DNA of 42,224 bases, taken from NCBI GenBank assembly GCA_902574955.1, contig CACGPQ010000009.1, forward strand, positions 1 to 42,224, read 5' to 3'. This stretch comes from an uncultured Synechococcaceae cyanobacterium (GTDB lineage: Bacteria > Cyanobacteriota > Cyanobacteriia > PCC-6307 > Cyanobiaceae). Shown here piece by piece: positions 16,995 through 26,152 of this stretch. A program made the position numbers and the translations under genes. Numbering within the stretch: position 1 is the stretch's first letter; each line of letters opens with the position of its first letter. The notes under the pieces were generated by a model. The model saw only the letters and a program-made list of their open reading frames with translations. It made no database searches and was not told the DNA's origin.

Positions 16995-19520
16995 ATGTTT
17001 GAAAGATTTACAGAAAAAGCTATAAAAGTCATTATGCTTGCTCAAGAGGAAGCTAGAAGACTTGGTCATAATTTCGTTGGAACTGAACAAATTCTTTTAG
17101 GGTTAATTGGAGAAGGAACCGGGGTTGCTGCAAAAGTGCTTAAATCACTTGGAGTTAATCTTAAAGATTCAAGGATAGAAGTAGAAAAGATAATAGGTAG
17201 AGGTTCTGGTTTTGTAGCTGTAGAAATCCCTTTTACCCCTAGAGCTAAAAGAGTTTTAGAATTATCTCTAGAAGAGGCTCGGCAACTAGGTCATAACTAT
17301 ATAGGAACAGAACATTTATTATTAGGTTTAATAAGAGAGGGTGAAGGCGTTGCTGCAAGAGTTCTTGAAAATCTTAATATTGATCTCACTAAAGTAAGGA
17401 CTCAAGTTATTAGGATGCTAGGCGAAACAGCCGAAGTTAGCACTGGAGCTAGTTCTAATAAGGGAAACTTAAAAACTGCTACTCTTGATGAATTCGGGAC
17501 AAATTTAACAAAATTAGCTAGTGAATCAAAATTAGATCCAGTAGTTGGCCGCCATTCAGAAATTGATCGTGTAGTTCAAATACTAGGTAGGAGGACAAAA
17601 AATAACCCTGTTCTTATTGGGGAGCCAGGCGTAGGTAAAACAGCTATCGCAGAAGGTTTAGCTCAAAGAATACAAACTGGGGACATTCCAGACATACTTG
17701 AAGATAAAAGAGTTTTGACTCTTGATATAGGTCTTTTGGTAGCAGGAACAAAATATAGAGGTGAATTTGAAGAAAGGTTAAAAAAAATAATGGAAGAAAT
17801 TAAATCAGCAGGTAACGTCATTCTCGTCATAGATGAAGTGCATACTTTAATTGGTGCTGGAGCTGCTGAGGGAGCTATAGATGCAGCAAATATACTTAAG
17901 CCAGCATTAGCTAGAGGTGAACTTCAATGTATTGGAGCAACAACTCTAGATGAATATAGGAAACATATTGAAAGAGATGCTGCTCTAGAAAGAAGATTCC
18001 AGCCTGTAATGGTAGGTGAGCCATCTATAGAAGACACAATCGAAATTTTAAAAGGTCTTAGAGAGCGTTACGAACAACATCATCGTCTAAAAATTACAGA
18101 TGATGCGCTTGAGGCCGCCGCGCATTTAGGGGATCGTTATATATCTGATAGATTTTTGCCTGATAAGGCTATTGACCTAATCGACGAGGCTGGAAGTAGA
18201 GTACGTTTAATAAACTCTAAACTTCCGCCTGAAGCAAAACAAATAGATAGAGAATTAAGACAAATCCAAAAGCAGAAAGAAGAATCAGTAAGAGACCAAA
18301 ATTTCGATCAGGCTGGCCAATTACGAGAAAAAGAGATGGAATTGTCCGCAAAAATTAGAGAGGTATTGGACAATAAAAAAGAATCTACAGCTGTAGATCA
18401 ATCTGATTCTGATAATTCTGTAAAAAGTGATTCAAAACTTTTACAAAGTCCCCTTGTTAGTGAAGAGGATGTAGCACATATTGTAGCTTCATGGACAGGT
18501 GTTCCTGTTCAAAAATTAACAGAAACTGAATCAGTAAAGCTTCTAAATATGGAGGAAACTCTTCACCAAAGGCTAATTGGACAAGATGAAGCTGTAAAGG
18601 CTGTTTCAAGAGCTATAAGAAGAGCGAGAGTTGGATTAAAAAATCCTAATAGGCCTATTGCAAGTTTTATCTTCTCTGGTCCCACTGGCGTTGGTAAAAC
18701 TGAGTTGACTAAATCATTAGCTTCCTATTTCTTTGGTAGTGAGGAAGCAATGATCAGACTAGATATGTCAGAATTTATGGAAAGACATACAGTTAGTAAA
18801 CTTATTGGCTCGCCTCCAGGATATGTTGGTTTTAATGAAGGTGGCCAGCTCACTGAAGCGGTTAGAAGACGTCCTTATACCGTCGTTTTATTTGATGAAG
18901 TTGAAAAGGCTCATCCAGATGTTTTCAACTTATTATTGCAACTACTTGAAGACGGAAGATTAACTGACTCCAAAGGTAGAACTGTAGATTTTAAAAATAC
19001 ATTGTTAATAATGACCTCTAATATCGGTTCAAAAGTAATCGAGAAAGGTGGTGGCGGACTAGGATTCGAATTCTCAGGTGATTCGGTTGAAGATAGCCAA
19101 TATAACAGAATTAAATCACTAGTTAATGAAGAACTTAAGCAATACTTCAGGCCTGAATTTTTAAATAGGCTTGATGAAATAATTGTATTCAGACAATTAA
19201 CTAAAAATGAAGTTAAAGAAATTGCTGAAATAATGTTGCAAGAAGTTTTTGTCCGACTACAGGATAAAGGTATTAAATTAAATGTCACCGATGCTTTCAA
19301 AGAAAGACTTGTTGAAGAAGGTTACAATCCTTCATACGGAGCAAGACCTTTGAGAAGGGCAGTTATGCGTTTACTTGAAGATAGTTTGGCTGAAGAAGTT
19401 CTTTCTGGGAGAATAAAAGATGGAGATAATGCTTTAGTTGATATAGATGATAATAAAAAAGTTACAATAAATATTTCTTCTGAAGAATCTTCTCAAGAGT
19501 TAGCAGGTGCCAACTTCTAA
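16995..19520 (+). CDS. clpC: ClpC, HSP100 AAA+ unfoldase of the Clp protease
   Basis: ClpC unfolds proteins and feeds them to ClpP-type proteases; it is essential in cyanobacteria and related to the chloroplast stromal ClpC. The 841 residues are in canonical order: two Clp_N repeats (1-150), AAA domain 1 with Walker A GEPGVGKT (209-216) and [16 protein letters not shown], a middle region with a UVR-type segment (about 430-450), AAA domain 2 with Walker A GPTGVGKT (562-569), and ClpB_D2-small at the C-terminus. Full length, no missing residue seen. It stands alone after a 179-base gap, so it probably has its own promoter. Confidence 0.97.
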   Translation: MFERFTEKAIKVIMLAQEEARRLGHNFVGTEQILLGLIGEGTGVAAKVLKSLGVNLKDSRIEVEKIIGRGSGFVAVEIPFTPRAKRVLELSLEEARQLGHNYIGTEHLLLGLIREGEGVAARVLENLNIDLTKVRTQVIRMLGETAEVSTGASSNKGNLKTATLDEFGTNLTKLASESKLDPVVGRHSEIDRVVQILGRRTKNNPVLIGEPGVGKTAIAEGLAQRIQTGDIPDILEDKRVLTLDIGLLVAGTKYRGEFEERLKKIMEEIKSAGNVILVIDEVHTLIGAGAAEGAIDAANILKPALARGELQCIGATTLDEYRKHIERDAALERRFQPVMVGEPSIEDTIEILKGLRERYEQHHRLKITDDALEAAAHLGDRYISDRFLPDKAIDLIDEAGSRVRLINSKLPPEAKQIDRELRQIQKQKEESVRDQNFDQAGQLREKEMELSAKIREVLDNKKESTAVDQSDSDNSVKSDSKLLQSPLVSEEDVAHIVASWTGVPVQKLTETESVKLLNMEETLHQRLIGQDEAVKAVSRAIRRARVGLKNPNRPIASFIFSGPTGVGKTELTKSLASYFFGSEEAMIRLDMSEFMERHTVSKLIGSPPGYVGFNEGGQLTEAVRRRPYTVVLFDEVEKAHPDVFNLLLQLLEDGRLTDSKGRTVDFKNTLLIMTSNIGSKVIEKGGGGLGFEFSGDSVEDSQYNRIKSLVNEELKQYFRPEFLNRLDEIIVFRQLTKNEVKEIAEIMLQEVFVRLQDKGIKLNVTDAFKERLVEEGYNPSYGARPLRRAVMRLLEDSLAEEVLSGRIKDGDNALVDIDDNKKVTINISSEESSQELAGANF

Positions 19521-19535
19521 CCATTCAATGTAAAT

Positions 19536-20627
19536 ATGCAGTCTATCTCTCCAGAAACTATATATAGGGGAAATTCTGCTTGGGAAAGATCTTTACCTCA
19601 AATTTCTAAATTAACTAAAAATCCATTAATTTTAGGTAGAGGGATTCAAACGAATAATTTGAGAAATAATATTTTTAATGATTTAAAAAATCAAAAACTT
19701 AATGTAAATTCTGCTAATTTACAATTTGATTGTTGTTATGAAGATATTTCAAGAGTTAAGAATATTATTTCAAATAATAATAATGATTGCGTTATCGCAG
19801 CTGGAGGTGGCAAAGTTCTAGACTCTGGAAAATATATAGCTGAGTCTCTTAATATCCCTTGTATTACAGTTCCCCTTAGCGCCTCTACATGTGCTGGTTG
19901 GACAGCCTTATCGAATATTTATACAAAGGATGGTCAATTTATAAAAGATGTTGCATTAGGATCTTGTCCGAAAATACTAGTTTTTGATCATAAATTTATT
20001 CAAACAGCTCCATCAAGAACACTTGCAAGTGGCATAGCAGATGCCTTGGCAAAATGGTACGAATCCTCAATAACAAGTTCAAAAATAGATGACGGTCTTG
20101 TTCAACAAGCAATTCAGATATCAAGAGTTTTAAGAGATCAACTATTAATAGATGGAGGAAAAGCATTTAAGGGTCAATTTGAAAGTAATCCATCTTGGCA
20201 AAATACTGTAGAAGCATGTGGACTTACAGCAGGATTAGTTGGCGGTATTGGTGGAGAAAAATGTAGGACTGCAGCAGCACATGCTATTCATAATGCAATT
20301 ACTCAGATAATCACCCCTAATAAATTCTTACATGGTGAGATTGTTGGGGTTGGATTATTATTGCAATTGAGACTAGAAGAAATGAAAAATAATAATAAAT
20401 TAGCTGATCAATCAATTAAACAATTATTTGTACTTATGAAAGAATTGAATTTGCCAACTACTATCGGACAACTTGGAATAAATGTTTTTGAAAATAATAA
20501 TTTAGAGAAAATTGCTGATTTTACTTGTCGAGATAAATCTGAGATACACTTTTTGCCTTTTGAAATTAATAAACGGGACATAATAGAGGTTATTTCAAAT
20601 TTTGAACAACAAAAAATTAAAACATAA
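19536..20627 (+). CDS. Iron-containing alcohol dehydrogenase family, glycerol-dehydrogenase-like
   Basis: NAD(P)-dependent dehydrogenase fold close to glycerol dehydrogenase. The 363 residues include the nucleotide loop AAGGGKVLDSGK (GGGK about 90-93), PLSASTCAGWTALSNIYT, metal ligands D169 (GIADALAKWYE), H249 or H252 (AAAHAIHNA) and H266 (LHGEIVGVG). The true substrate is uncertain because this superfamily also has glycerol-1-phosphate dehydrogenase and dehydroquinate-synthase relatives. It begins 15 bases after clpC and its 3' end overlaps the TTG start assigned to the following hydrolase by 26 bases, so the two are probably co-translated. Confidence 0.82.
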   Translation: MQSISPETIYRGNSAWERSLPQISKLTKNPLILGRGIQTNNLRNNIFNDLKNQKLNVNSANLQFDCCYEDISRVKNIISNNNNDCVIAAGGGKVLDSGKYIAESLNIPCITVPLSASTCAGWTALSNIYTKDGQFIKDVALGSCPKILVFDHKFIQTAPSRTLASGIADALAKWYESSITSSKIDDGLVQQAIQISRVLRDQLLIDGGKAFKGQFESNPSWQNTVEACGLTAGLVGGIGGEKCRTAAAHAIHNAITQIITPNKFLHGEIVGVGLLLQLRLEEMKNNNKLADQSIKQLFVLMKELNLPTTIGQLGINVFENNNLEKIADFTCRDKSEIHFLPFEINKRDIIEVISNFEQQKIKT

Positions 20628-21534
20628 ATATTTTTTGACTAAAAACAATTTTGAACAATTAAGTGATCTAAATGCAGAATTTTTTGAAAGTGCCAAATTG
20701 TCACTATTAGATCCTTTAGGTCTTTATTTAGCAAATGATGTTAAGTGGATAAAACTCAACCAAAATTGGAACTCCTTAAAATTCCCAGTAGTTATGGGAG
20801 GGAAAGGTCAACCTATACTTCTTCTACATGGCTTTGATAGTAGTTTTTTAGAATTCAGAAGAATATATAAATCACTAAAAAGAAATTTTCAAGTTATCGT
20901 TCCTGATCTTCTGGGTTTTGGTTTTAGTCCCAGGTGCGCAACAAATGAATACAATTCCTCGAAAATAATTTCGCATTTAATTGATCTCCTTAAGACATTA
21001 AAAATAACAAAGAATCTAAAAATTATAGGTGCCTCTATGGGAGGCTCAACAGCTTTAAAACTTGCTTATGAAATTCCTGATTCTATTGATAAAATTATCC
21101 TTTTGTCCCCCGCCGGATTATTTGGAGAACCTAAGAGTATCCCTTTTCCTCTTAACCAAATTGGCGCCTCATTTCTTGGATTGCCTCAGGTTAGAAAAAG
21201 TCTTTGTAGGCAAGCATTTGCTTTTCCAGATGAATGCGTTGGCAAGATGGAAGAACAAATTGCTTCAATTCATTTAGGTTGTAAAGGATGGAGGAATTCA
21301 CTTGCATCATTTGCAAAAAGTGGTGGGTTTGCAGGAACTCAAAAATATATCCAAAATATACAAATTAAAACATTATGTGGAGAAAATGATCGAATTCTTG
21401 GAAAAAAAGAGCTTAAAAAAATAGGAAATATTGAAAAATTAAATTTTGTAGGGTTACAAAATTGTGGTCATCTTCCGCATATAGATCTTCCATCATTAAC
21501 TAGTAAAATCATCCAAGATTATTTTTTGGAATAA
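20602..21534 (+). CDS. Alpha/beta-hydrolase fold protein
   Basis: A soluble alpha/beta hydrolase, substrate unknown. The 310 residues show HGFDSS (76-81, oxyanion region), nucleophile elbow G-A-S-M-G with S145, acid D263 (GENDRI) and H290 (CGHLPH), a complete catalytic triad. There is no nearby ATG. TTG at 20602 has AGAGGT 11 bases upstream and overlaps the previous gene; TTG at 20635 (residue 12) would avoid the overlap but has no ribosome-binding site, so the start is uncertain. It ends 12 bases from convergent cdsA. Confidence 0.82.
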   Translation: MNNKKLKHKYFLTKNNFEQLSDLNAEFFESAKLSLLDPLGLYLANDVKWIKLNQNWNSLKFPVVMGGKGQPILLLHGFDSSFLEFRRIYKSLKRNFQVIVPDLLGFGFSPRCATNEYNSSKIISHLIDLLKTLKITKNLKIIGASMGGSTALKLAYEIPDSIDKIILLSPAGLFGEPKSIPFPLNQIGASFLGLPQVRKSLCRQAFAFPDECVGKMEEQIASIHLGCKGWRNSLASFAKSGGFAGTQKYIQNIQIKTLCGENDRILGKKELKKIGNIEKLNFVGLQNCGHLPHIDLPSLTSKIIQDYFLE

Positions 21535-21546
21535 AAGATTTCTTAA

Positions 21547-22404
21547 TTAATTTAGATACTTGAGGATTATAAAAATATAATACAAAACAGATGGAGTAAA
21601 GATGTAACTGTCAATTCTGTCAAGAATCCCACCATGTCCAGGTAAAAAAGTTCCGGAATCTTTTATTTTTGCATCTCTCTTCATCATAGATTCAATTAAA
21701 TCTCCAACTAATGCCATAAGAGAAATTGAAATTCCATAAATTATTCCAACAATTAATGGATTTTCCCAATTCATTAAAAATGCGAAAAATATTGCTAGTA
21801 AAATTGAACAGGATATTCCTCCAATTAAACCTTCTATAGTTTTGCTCGGAGATATTGGAGATAGAGATTTTTTACCAAATGACTTCCCAATGAAATAAGA
21901 ACCAATATCACTAGCTACAATTAAAAAACAAGAGGTTAAAGTTAAATGAAGACCTGTAGTATTTGATAAGTTCTCAAGCGACATAAAACCCTGATTTGAA
22001 ACTATTACCACTGAATCTAATCCCCTTAACTTAATCCAGTAACTAGGTAAAAAACCTAAATAGAATAATCCAAAAATAGATGCTGCAATATCTGAAATTG
22101 TCCCAGGTTTTGGTTGCAAAAGTAACCAAGTACATATCCCAACTGAACAGATTGGCAAAATTGAATTTGAAATTTCTCCTTCAAGCACACCAATGGTCTC
22201 AAGATAAGTAGAAACTATGATAATAAAGGACGAAAATAATGTGGTTTTTGTAGCTGGTCTTATTCCTTTAAATTCTGCCATTCTAAAAAATTCTAATAAT
22301 GCTAGATATGTAAGCAACGCAGTTGCCAATGTAAAAAACCATCCCCCCAACAAAACAACAATTAAACCAAAAATTCCTATAATTAATCCGCTTTTTAATC
22401 TCAT
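21547..22404 (-). CDS. cdsA: Phosphatidate cytidylyltransferase (CDP-diglyceride synthase)
   Basis: Membrane enzyme that makes CDP-diacylglycerol from phosphatidate and CTP, feeding phosphatidylglycerol synthesis, an essential lipid of photosystems. The 285 residues are strongly hydrophobic with about seven or eight membrane segments. Conserved elements: D166 (ASDIGSY), SPSKT (185-189), GDLIESMMKRDAKIKDSG (234-251) and PGHGGILDRID (255-265), the CdsA signature. It starts nine bases after the decarboxylase stop, so the two are probably one operon. Confidence 0.95.
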   Translation of the reverse strand: MRLKSGLIIGIFGLIVVLLGGWFFTLATALLTYLALLEFFRMAEFKGIRPATKTTLFSSFIIIVSTYLETIGVLEGEISNSILPICSVGICTWLLLQPKPGTISDIAASIFGLFYLGFLPSYWIKLRGLDSVVIVSNQGFMSLENLSNTTGLHLTLTSCFLIVASDIGSYFIGKSFGKKSLSPISPSKTIEGLIGGISCSILLAIFFAFLMNWENPLIVGIIYGISISLMALVGDLIESMMKRDAKIKDSGTFLPGHGGILDRIDSYIFTPSVLYYIFIILKYLN

Positions 22405-22413
22405 ATGAAATTG

Positions 22414-23811
22414 CTATGTTTCTAAGACCTTTATATTAAAATTTAACAGATCTTTGTTGCATAAACTTTGATTATTTATCCAATTAAACCTATCCATGTC
22501 AACTTTTTCGCCAGGAACTAGTAGCGGTATCCCAGGAGGATAAGGGCAAATAATATCTCCAGATATTTTATTTAATGATTGTGAGAAAGGAATACTCCGA
22601 CTCTTACTTCTCCAAGCAATTCCAATTTCTATTTCGGGTGATTGAACTAATTTAAAGGGCGATCTAAGCACTTCTAAACTTTTTGATTTTTTTGAATTTA
22701 TTAGTAATTTTTTCCATAACTTTTCAAATAAATTAAGAAAATCTTTTTGATTTCCAAATCCTAAGCAAAAAGTGAGAGTCATCATTTCTGGTAATTCGGC
22801 AATAAGTCCATGTCTATAAAAAAAATTATCAGCAGTAAAACCATCAATTCCAGCCTTAGAGGTATTGACTACAATTTTTAAGGGGTCTTGAGTTTCTATG
22901 AGAGGAATATTTTTTTGAATTAATTTTTTATAAATACTTTTTGCCTCTAAAATTCTTTTTTGATATTTTGATAAACTTTCTTTGTTAAGCCAGTCCCTAA
23001 TAGACTCTTCACAAGAAGAAAGTAATAAGGAACTTGGACTGGTAGTTTGCAGCAAATTAATACTTTTGATTAAATTATCTTCATTTATTAGATTCCCTTT
23101 GTACCAAAGTACCGCCGTTTGAGTTAATCCATTGAGTGACTTATGCAATGAATTAACCACTAAATCAGCGTTTGATGATAAGGCCGGTTTTGGTAAATTA
23201 AGATTTTCACAAAAAAGGAAATATGAACCATGGGCTTCATCAACTAAAACAGGTAAATGTTTTTGATGACAACAATCTATTAAAGGCTCTAAATCTCCGG
23301 CATAACCATGATAAGAGGGATTTACAAGAATAACCCCTGCAATTTTATTCTTATCAAAATTTAATTTCTTAAATACATTTTCCAACCAAATTTTTGTAAT
23401 TGGTTTGTAATGACCCGTTATTGTTGAAAATTCTAAGTCAAAAAATATTGGATTTATATTCTGCATCGCGCAGATTTTTATGACACTTATATGAACATTT
23501 CTAGGCATCAGGATATTTTCGCCTGGATTTGCCATCGCAATTACTGCTGATTGTATTAATCCGGAAGCTCCATTAACTCCAAAAAAACATCCTTTAGCCT
23601 CAAATTTGTCGGAGAATTCTCTTTGAGATTTAGCAATTAATCCGCTTTGGGATAGTGGGGAGCCTATTTCTGGTAGTTCTGGCAAGTCCCAATACCCAGG
23701 TGGATTTTTTAATAACTTCACTAATTTCTTTGGTAAAGCTGCCCCTCTGTTATGAGCGGGAAAGAATAAAGACTTTAAAAACTTTTTAGTTAGAAAAGAT
23801 GAAATGCTCAT
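22414..23811 (-). CDS. Orn/Lys/Arg decarboxylase family (fold-type I PLP enzyme)
   Basis: PLP-dependent amino-acid decarboxylase of the OKR_DC_1 family; whether it acts on lysine, ornithine or arginine cannot be told. The 465-residue protein is the short form (bacterial inducible enzymes exceed 700 and carry a wing domain). Key residues: D191, A193-H194 (VDEAHGSYF) and the PLP lysine K224 in NSLHKSLNG. The C-terminal part (GDIICPYPPGIPLLVPGEKV) matches the family's C-terminal domain. It is directly upstream of cdsA and divergent from the ABC1 kinase by 64 bases. A polyamine role is plausible. Confidence 0.88.
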   Translation of the reverse strand: MSISSFLTKKFLKSLFFPAHNRGAALPKKLVKLLKNPPGYWDLPELPEIGSPLSQSGLIAKSQREFSDKFEAKGCFFGVNGASGLIQSAVIAMANPGENILMPRNVHISVIKICAMQNINPIFFDLEFSTITGHYKPITKIWLENVFKKLNFDKNKIAGVILVNPSYHGYAGDLEPLIDCCHQKHLPVLVDEAHGSYFLFCENLNLPKPALSSNADLVVNSLHKSLNGLTQTAVLWYKGNLINEDNLIKSINLLQTTSPSSLLLSSCEESIRDWLNKESLSKYQKRILEAKSIYKKLIQKNIPLIETQDPLKIVVNTSKAGIDGFTADNFFYRHGLIAELPEMMTLTFCLGFGNQKDFLNLFEKLWKKLLINSKKSKSLEVLRSPFKLVQSPEIEIGIAWRSKSRSIPFSQSLNKISGDIICPYPPGIPLLVPGEKVDMDRFNWINNQSLCNKDLLNFNIKVLET

Positions 23812-23875
23812 AAAGTATTATTGACATATATAGAATGGACTACATGGTAATCTTTTTTGATATTTTTTAACTTTA

Positions 23876-25531
23876 ATGAAAAGATCTTATTCGGAATATT
23901 CAGCAAAAGAAGACTTTCTTTGGTTGATTTTGAGACCATGGATTTTTATCCCAAGAGTTTTATATATCCTTTTAACTTTTATTTTTCTTTTTTTAAGAAT
24001 ACTTTTTCAAGGTAACAGTAAAAATAAAAATGTACAAAAAAATCTCTCGAAATATCTTTTTGATGTAATAACAGATTTAGGACCTTGTTTTATTAAATTA
24101 GGCCAAGCACTCTCAACTAGACCAGATCTTGTTAGACAAGATTGGCTTACTGAACTTACAAACTTACAAGATAATCTCCCAGCATTTGATCACAAAATTG
24201 CTTTAAAAATAATTGAAGAGGAACTTGGATCCACTGCTAATGAATTATTTGAAGAGTTTCCAGATAGTCCTATTGCTTCAGCAAGCTTAGGTCAAGTTTA
24301 TAAAGCAAAATTAAATAATTCTTATCTAGCTGTGAAAGTACAGCGGCCAAATTTATACTTTCTTATAAGAAGGGATGTTGTAATCTTAAGGTTTTTAGGA
24401 ACTTTTTTATCTCCACTCTTACCATTAAATATAGGTGTTGGAATTGGAGAGATAATAGATGAATTCGGTAAGGCACTTTTTGATGAAATTGACTATCAAA
24501 AAGAGGCCCAAAATGCTTTGAGGTTTGCAAATTTATTCAAAGAAAATCCAAATATTTTTATTCCTAAATTAGAACAACAGTTTTCATCCAAAAGGGTAAT
24601 AACAACTTCTTGGATTGATGGAGTTAAGTTAAGAGATCGATTTTTACTAGAAGAAAATAACTTAATACCTGCTTCTTTTATAAAAACATGTGTCATTAGT
24701 GGACTGCAGCAATTATTTGAATTTGGATATTTTCATGCAGACCCACATCCAGGAAATATGTTTGCTCTCAAAGGAGGAAGTGCAGATTGTGGGAATTTAG
24801 CTTATGTTGATTTTGGAATGATGGATACTATTACAAATTCAGATAGACTTACTCTTATTAAGGCAATTGTTCACATAATAAACGAAGAATATTATCTTCT
24901 CGCAGAAGATTTCCAGAAATTAGGTTTTTTAACTAAAGAACAAGATCTTCAAAAACTTGTTGAACCATTAAAAGAAGTTCTAGGAGGATCTTTTGGCGCT
25001 GAGGTTGGAAATTTTAATCTTAAAAATGTAACTGACAAATTCTCAAAACTAATGTATTCCTATCCTTTCAGAGTTCCCAGTAGGTTTGCCTTAATAATAA
25101 GAGCAGTTGTTAGTCAAGAGGGTTTAGCACTAAGGTTAGATCCTGAATTTAAAATTCTAAAAATAGCTTATCCATATATTGCAAAAAAACTACTGACCGA
25201 TAATTCTGAAGAGATTTTAGATATTCTTTTAGAAGTTGTTTTTGATAAAAAAGGTCAAATCCAAATAGAAAAAGTTGAAAGTTTATTAAACATTTTATTT
25301 AAAGATTCAGAGAATATTAATTCAGATCTCATACCTGTTGCGAACGCTGGATTGAAATTAATTGTCAGTAAAAAAGGATCCGAAGTTAGGAAGAATCTTC
25401 TTTTAAGTCTTATAAAAGATGAAAAATTAGAATTTACTGATGCAAAAAAACTCTTAGCTTTAATTAGGGATACTTTTAACCCTCTGAATATTGCAAAAAG
25501 TGCAGTTCAAAATATTATTTCTACAGTTTAG
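23876..25531 (+). CDS. ABC1/ADCK/UbiB-family protein kinase-like protein
   Basis: Atypical kinase family; UbiB helps quinone biosynthesis and plastid ABC1K members act in prenyl-lipid metabolism. The 551 residues have a hydrophobic segment (about 25-44), the KxGQ motif KLGQALSTRPDLV (K74), the Ala-rich nucleotide loop ASASLGQV (134-141), VKVQRPN (K154), HADPHPGN (287-294) and VDFG (D312). These are the full set of family-specific motifs. It could act in plastoquinone or tocopherol metabolism, but this is inferred. Divergent from the decarboxylase; a TTGACA (23821-23826) is in the shared promoter region. The short RodZ-like gene follows after 113 bases. Confidence 0.93.
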   Translation: MKRSYSEYSAKEDFLWLILRPWIFIPRVLYILLTFIFLFLRILFQGNSKNKNVQKNLSKYLFDVITDLGPCFIKLGQALSTRPDLVRQDWLTELTNLQDNLPAFDHKIALKIIEEELGSTANELFEEFPDSPIASASLGQVYKAKLNNSYLAVKVQRPNLYFLIRRDVVILRFLGTFLSPLLPLNIGVGIGEIIDEFGKALFDEIDYQKEAQNALRFANLFKENPNIFIPKLEQQFSSKRVITTSWIDGVKLRDRFLLEENNLIPASFIKTCVISGLQQLFEFGYFHADPHPGNMFALKGGSADCGNLAYVDFGMMDTITNSDRLTLIKAIVHIINEEYYLLAEDFQKLGFLTKEQDLQKLVEPLKEVLGGSFGAEVGNFNLKNVTDKFSKLMYSYPFRVPSRFALIIRAVVSQEGLALRLDPEFKILKIAYPYIAKKLLTDNSEEILDILLEVVFDKKGQIQIEKVESLLNILFKDSENINSDLIPVANAGLKLIVSKKGSEVRKNLLLSLIKDEKLEFTDAKKLLALIRDTFNPLNIAKSAVQNIISTV

Positions 25532-25564
25532 TTTTTATATTTATATCTAGTAAATTTACTTATG

Positions 25565-25583
25565 ATTTTAATGCGATTAAAAT
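25565..25583. promoter_or_regulatory. Perfect 8-bp-arm inverted repeat upstream of the HTH gene
   Basis: ATTTTAAT-GCG-ATTAAAAT is a perfect dyad with a three-base centre, 61 bases before the ATG of the helix-turn-helix gene and 33 bases after the previous stop. It could be an operator, or a weak terminator stem for the kinase gene. AT-rich arms make a chance origin possible. Confidence 0.35.
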
Positions 25584-25644
25584 TAAATAAATTGTTATTT
25601 TAAAAATTTAGTATTTAAACGATCAATTAGCTAATGAATATCGA

Positions 25645-26139
25645 ATGAATATTTTGAAAAATCTCTTTCTATTTAATAAAAAATCTGATAAAAATAAAGA
25701 CTTAAATCCTAGATTGGTTGATCAATATATAGAAATTGCAAAGTTAGTAAAAGAAGCAAGAATCCAAAAAAACCTAACAATAAAAGAATTATCATATATT
25801 TCAAAAATTCCTGAGCGAATAATAAACTCTATTGAAAATAATAATAAAAATATTAGGCCAGAGTATCCCTTTATAAGATCTATATTAATTAAATTAGAGG
25901 AATGCTTAGTATTAAAAAAAAATACATTATTAAAGTTAGCAGTTAAAGAAAGAAAAATTTTAAAGAAAGAGGGAAAGGATTTTCTGTTAAGGAAATTTGA
26001 TCTTATCAATACATGGCAAGGAAGTTTTTTGTATTTTTTTATATTATTTCTAACTATATTTATCTTAAAAAGATACTTTATATTAAATGTAAATGTTATA
26101 GAGATTCAAAATATTGAAAATCAAATGGTTGATAAATAA
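25645..26139 (+). CDS. Short RodZ-like helix-turn-helix membrane protein
   Basis: The 164 residues have an N-terminal Cro/RodZ-type helix-turn-helix (about 31-65, ARIQKNLTIKELSYISKIPERIINSIEN), a second helical part, basic residues, one membrane segment (about 126-146) and only about 18 residues after it. This is the order of RodZ, which links MreB to the membrane, but the long periplasmic domain of classical RodZ is missing. It may be a reduced RodZ or a membrane-bound regulator. It stands 13 bases from convergent malQ. The family link is good; the function is inferred. Confidence 0.7.
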   Translation: MNILKNLFLFNKKSDKNKDLNPRLVDQYIEIAKLVKEARIQKNLTIKELSYISKIPERIINSIENNNKNIRPEYPFIRSILIKLEECLVLKKNTLLKLAVKERKILKKEGKDFLLRKFDLINTWQGSFLYFFILFLTIFILKRYFILNVNVIEIQNIENQMVDK

Positions 26140-26152
26140 TTTTTAATAAATT

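Noticed and set aside
18911-19300. 129-codon minus-strand frame inside clpC
   Set aside because: Shadow of ClpC AAA domain 2; Ser/Pro-rich with no family features.
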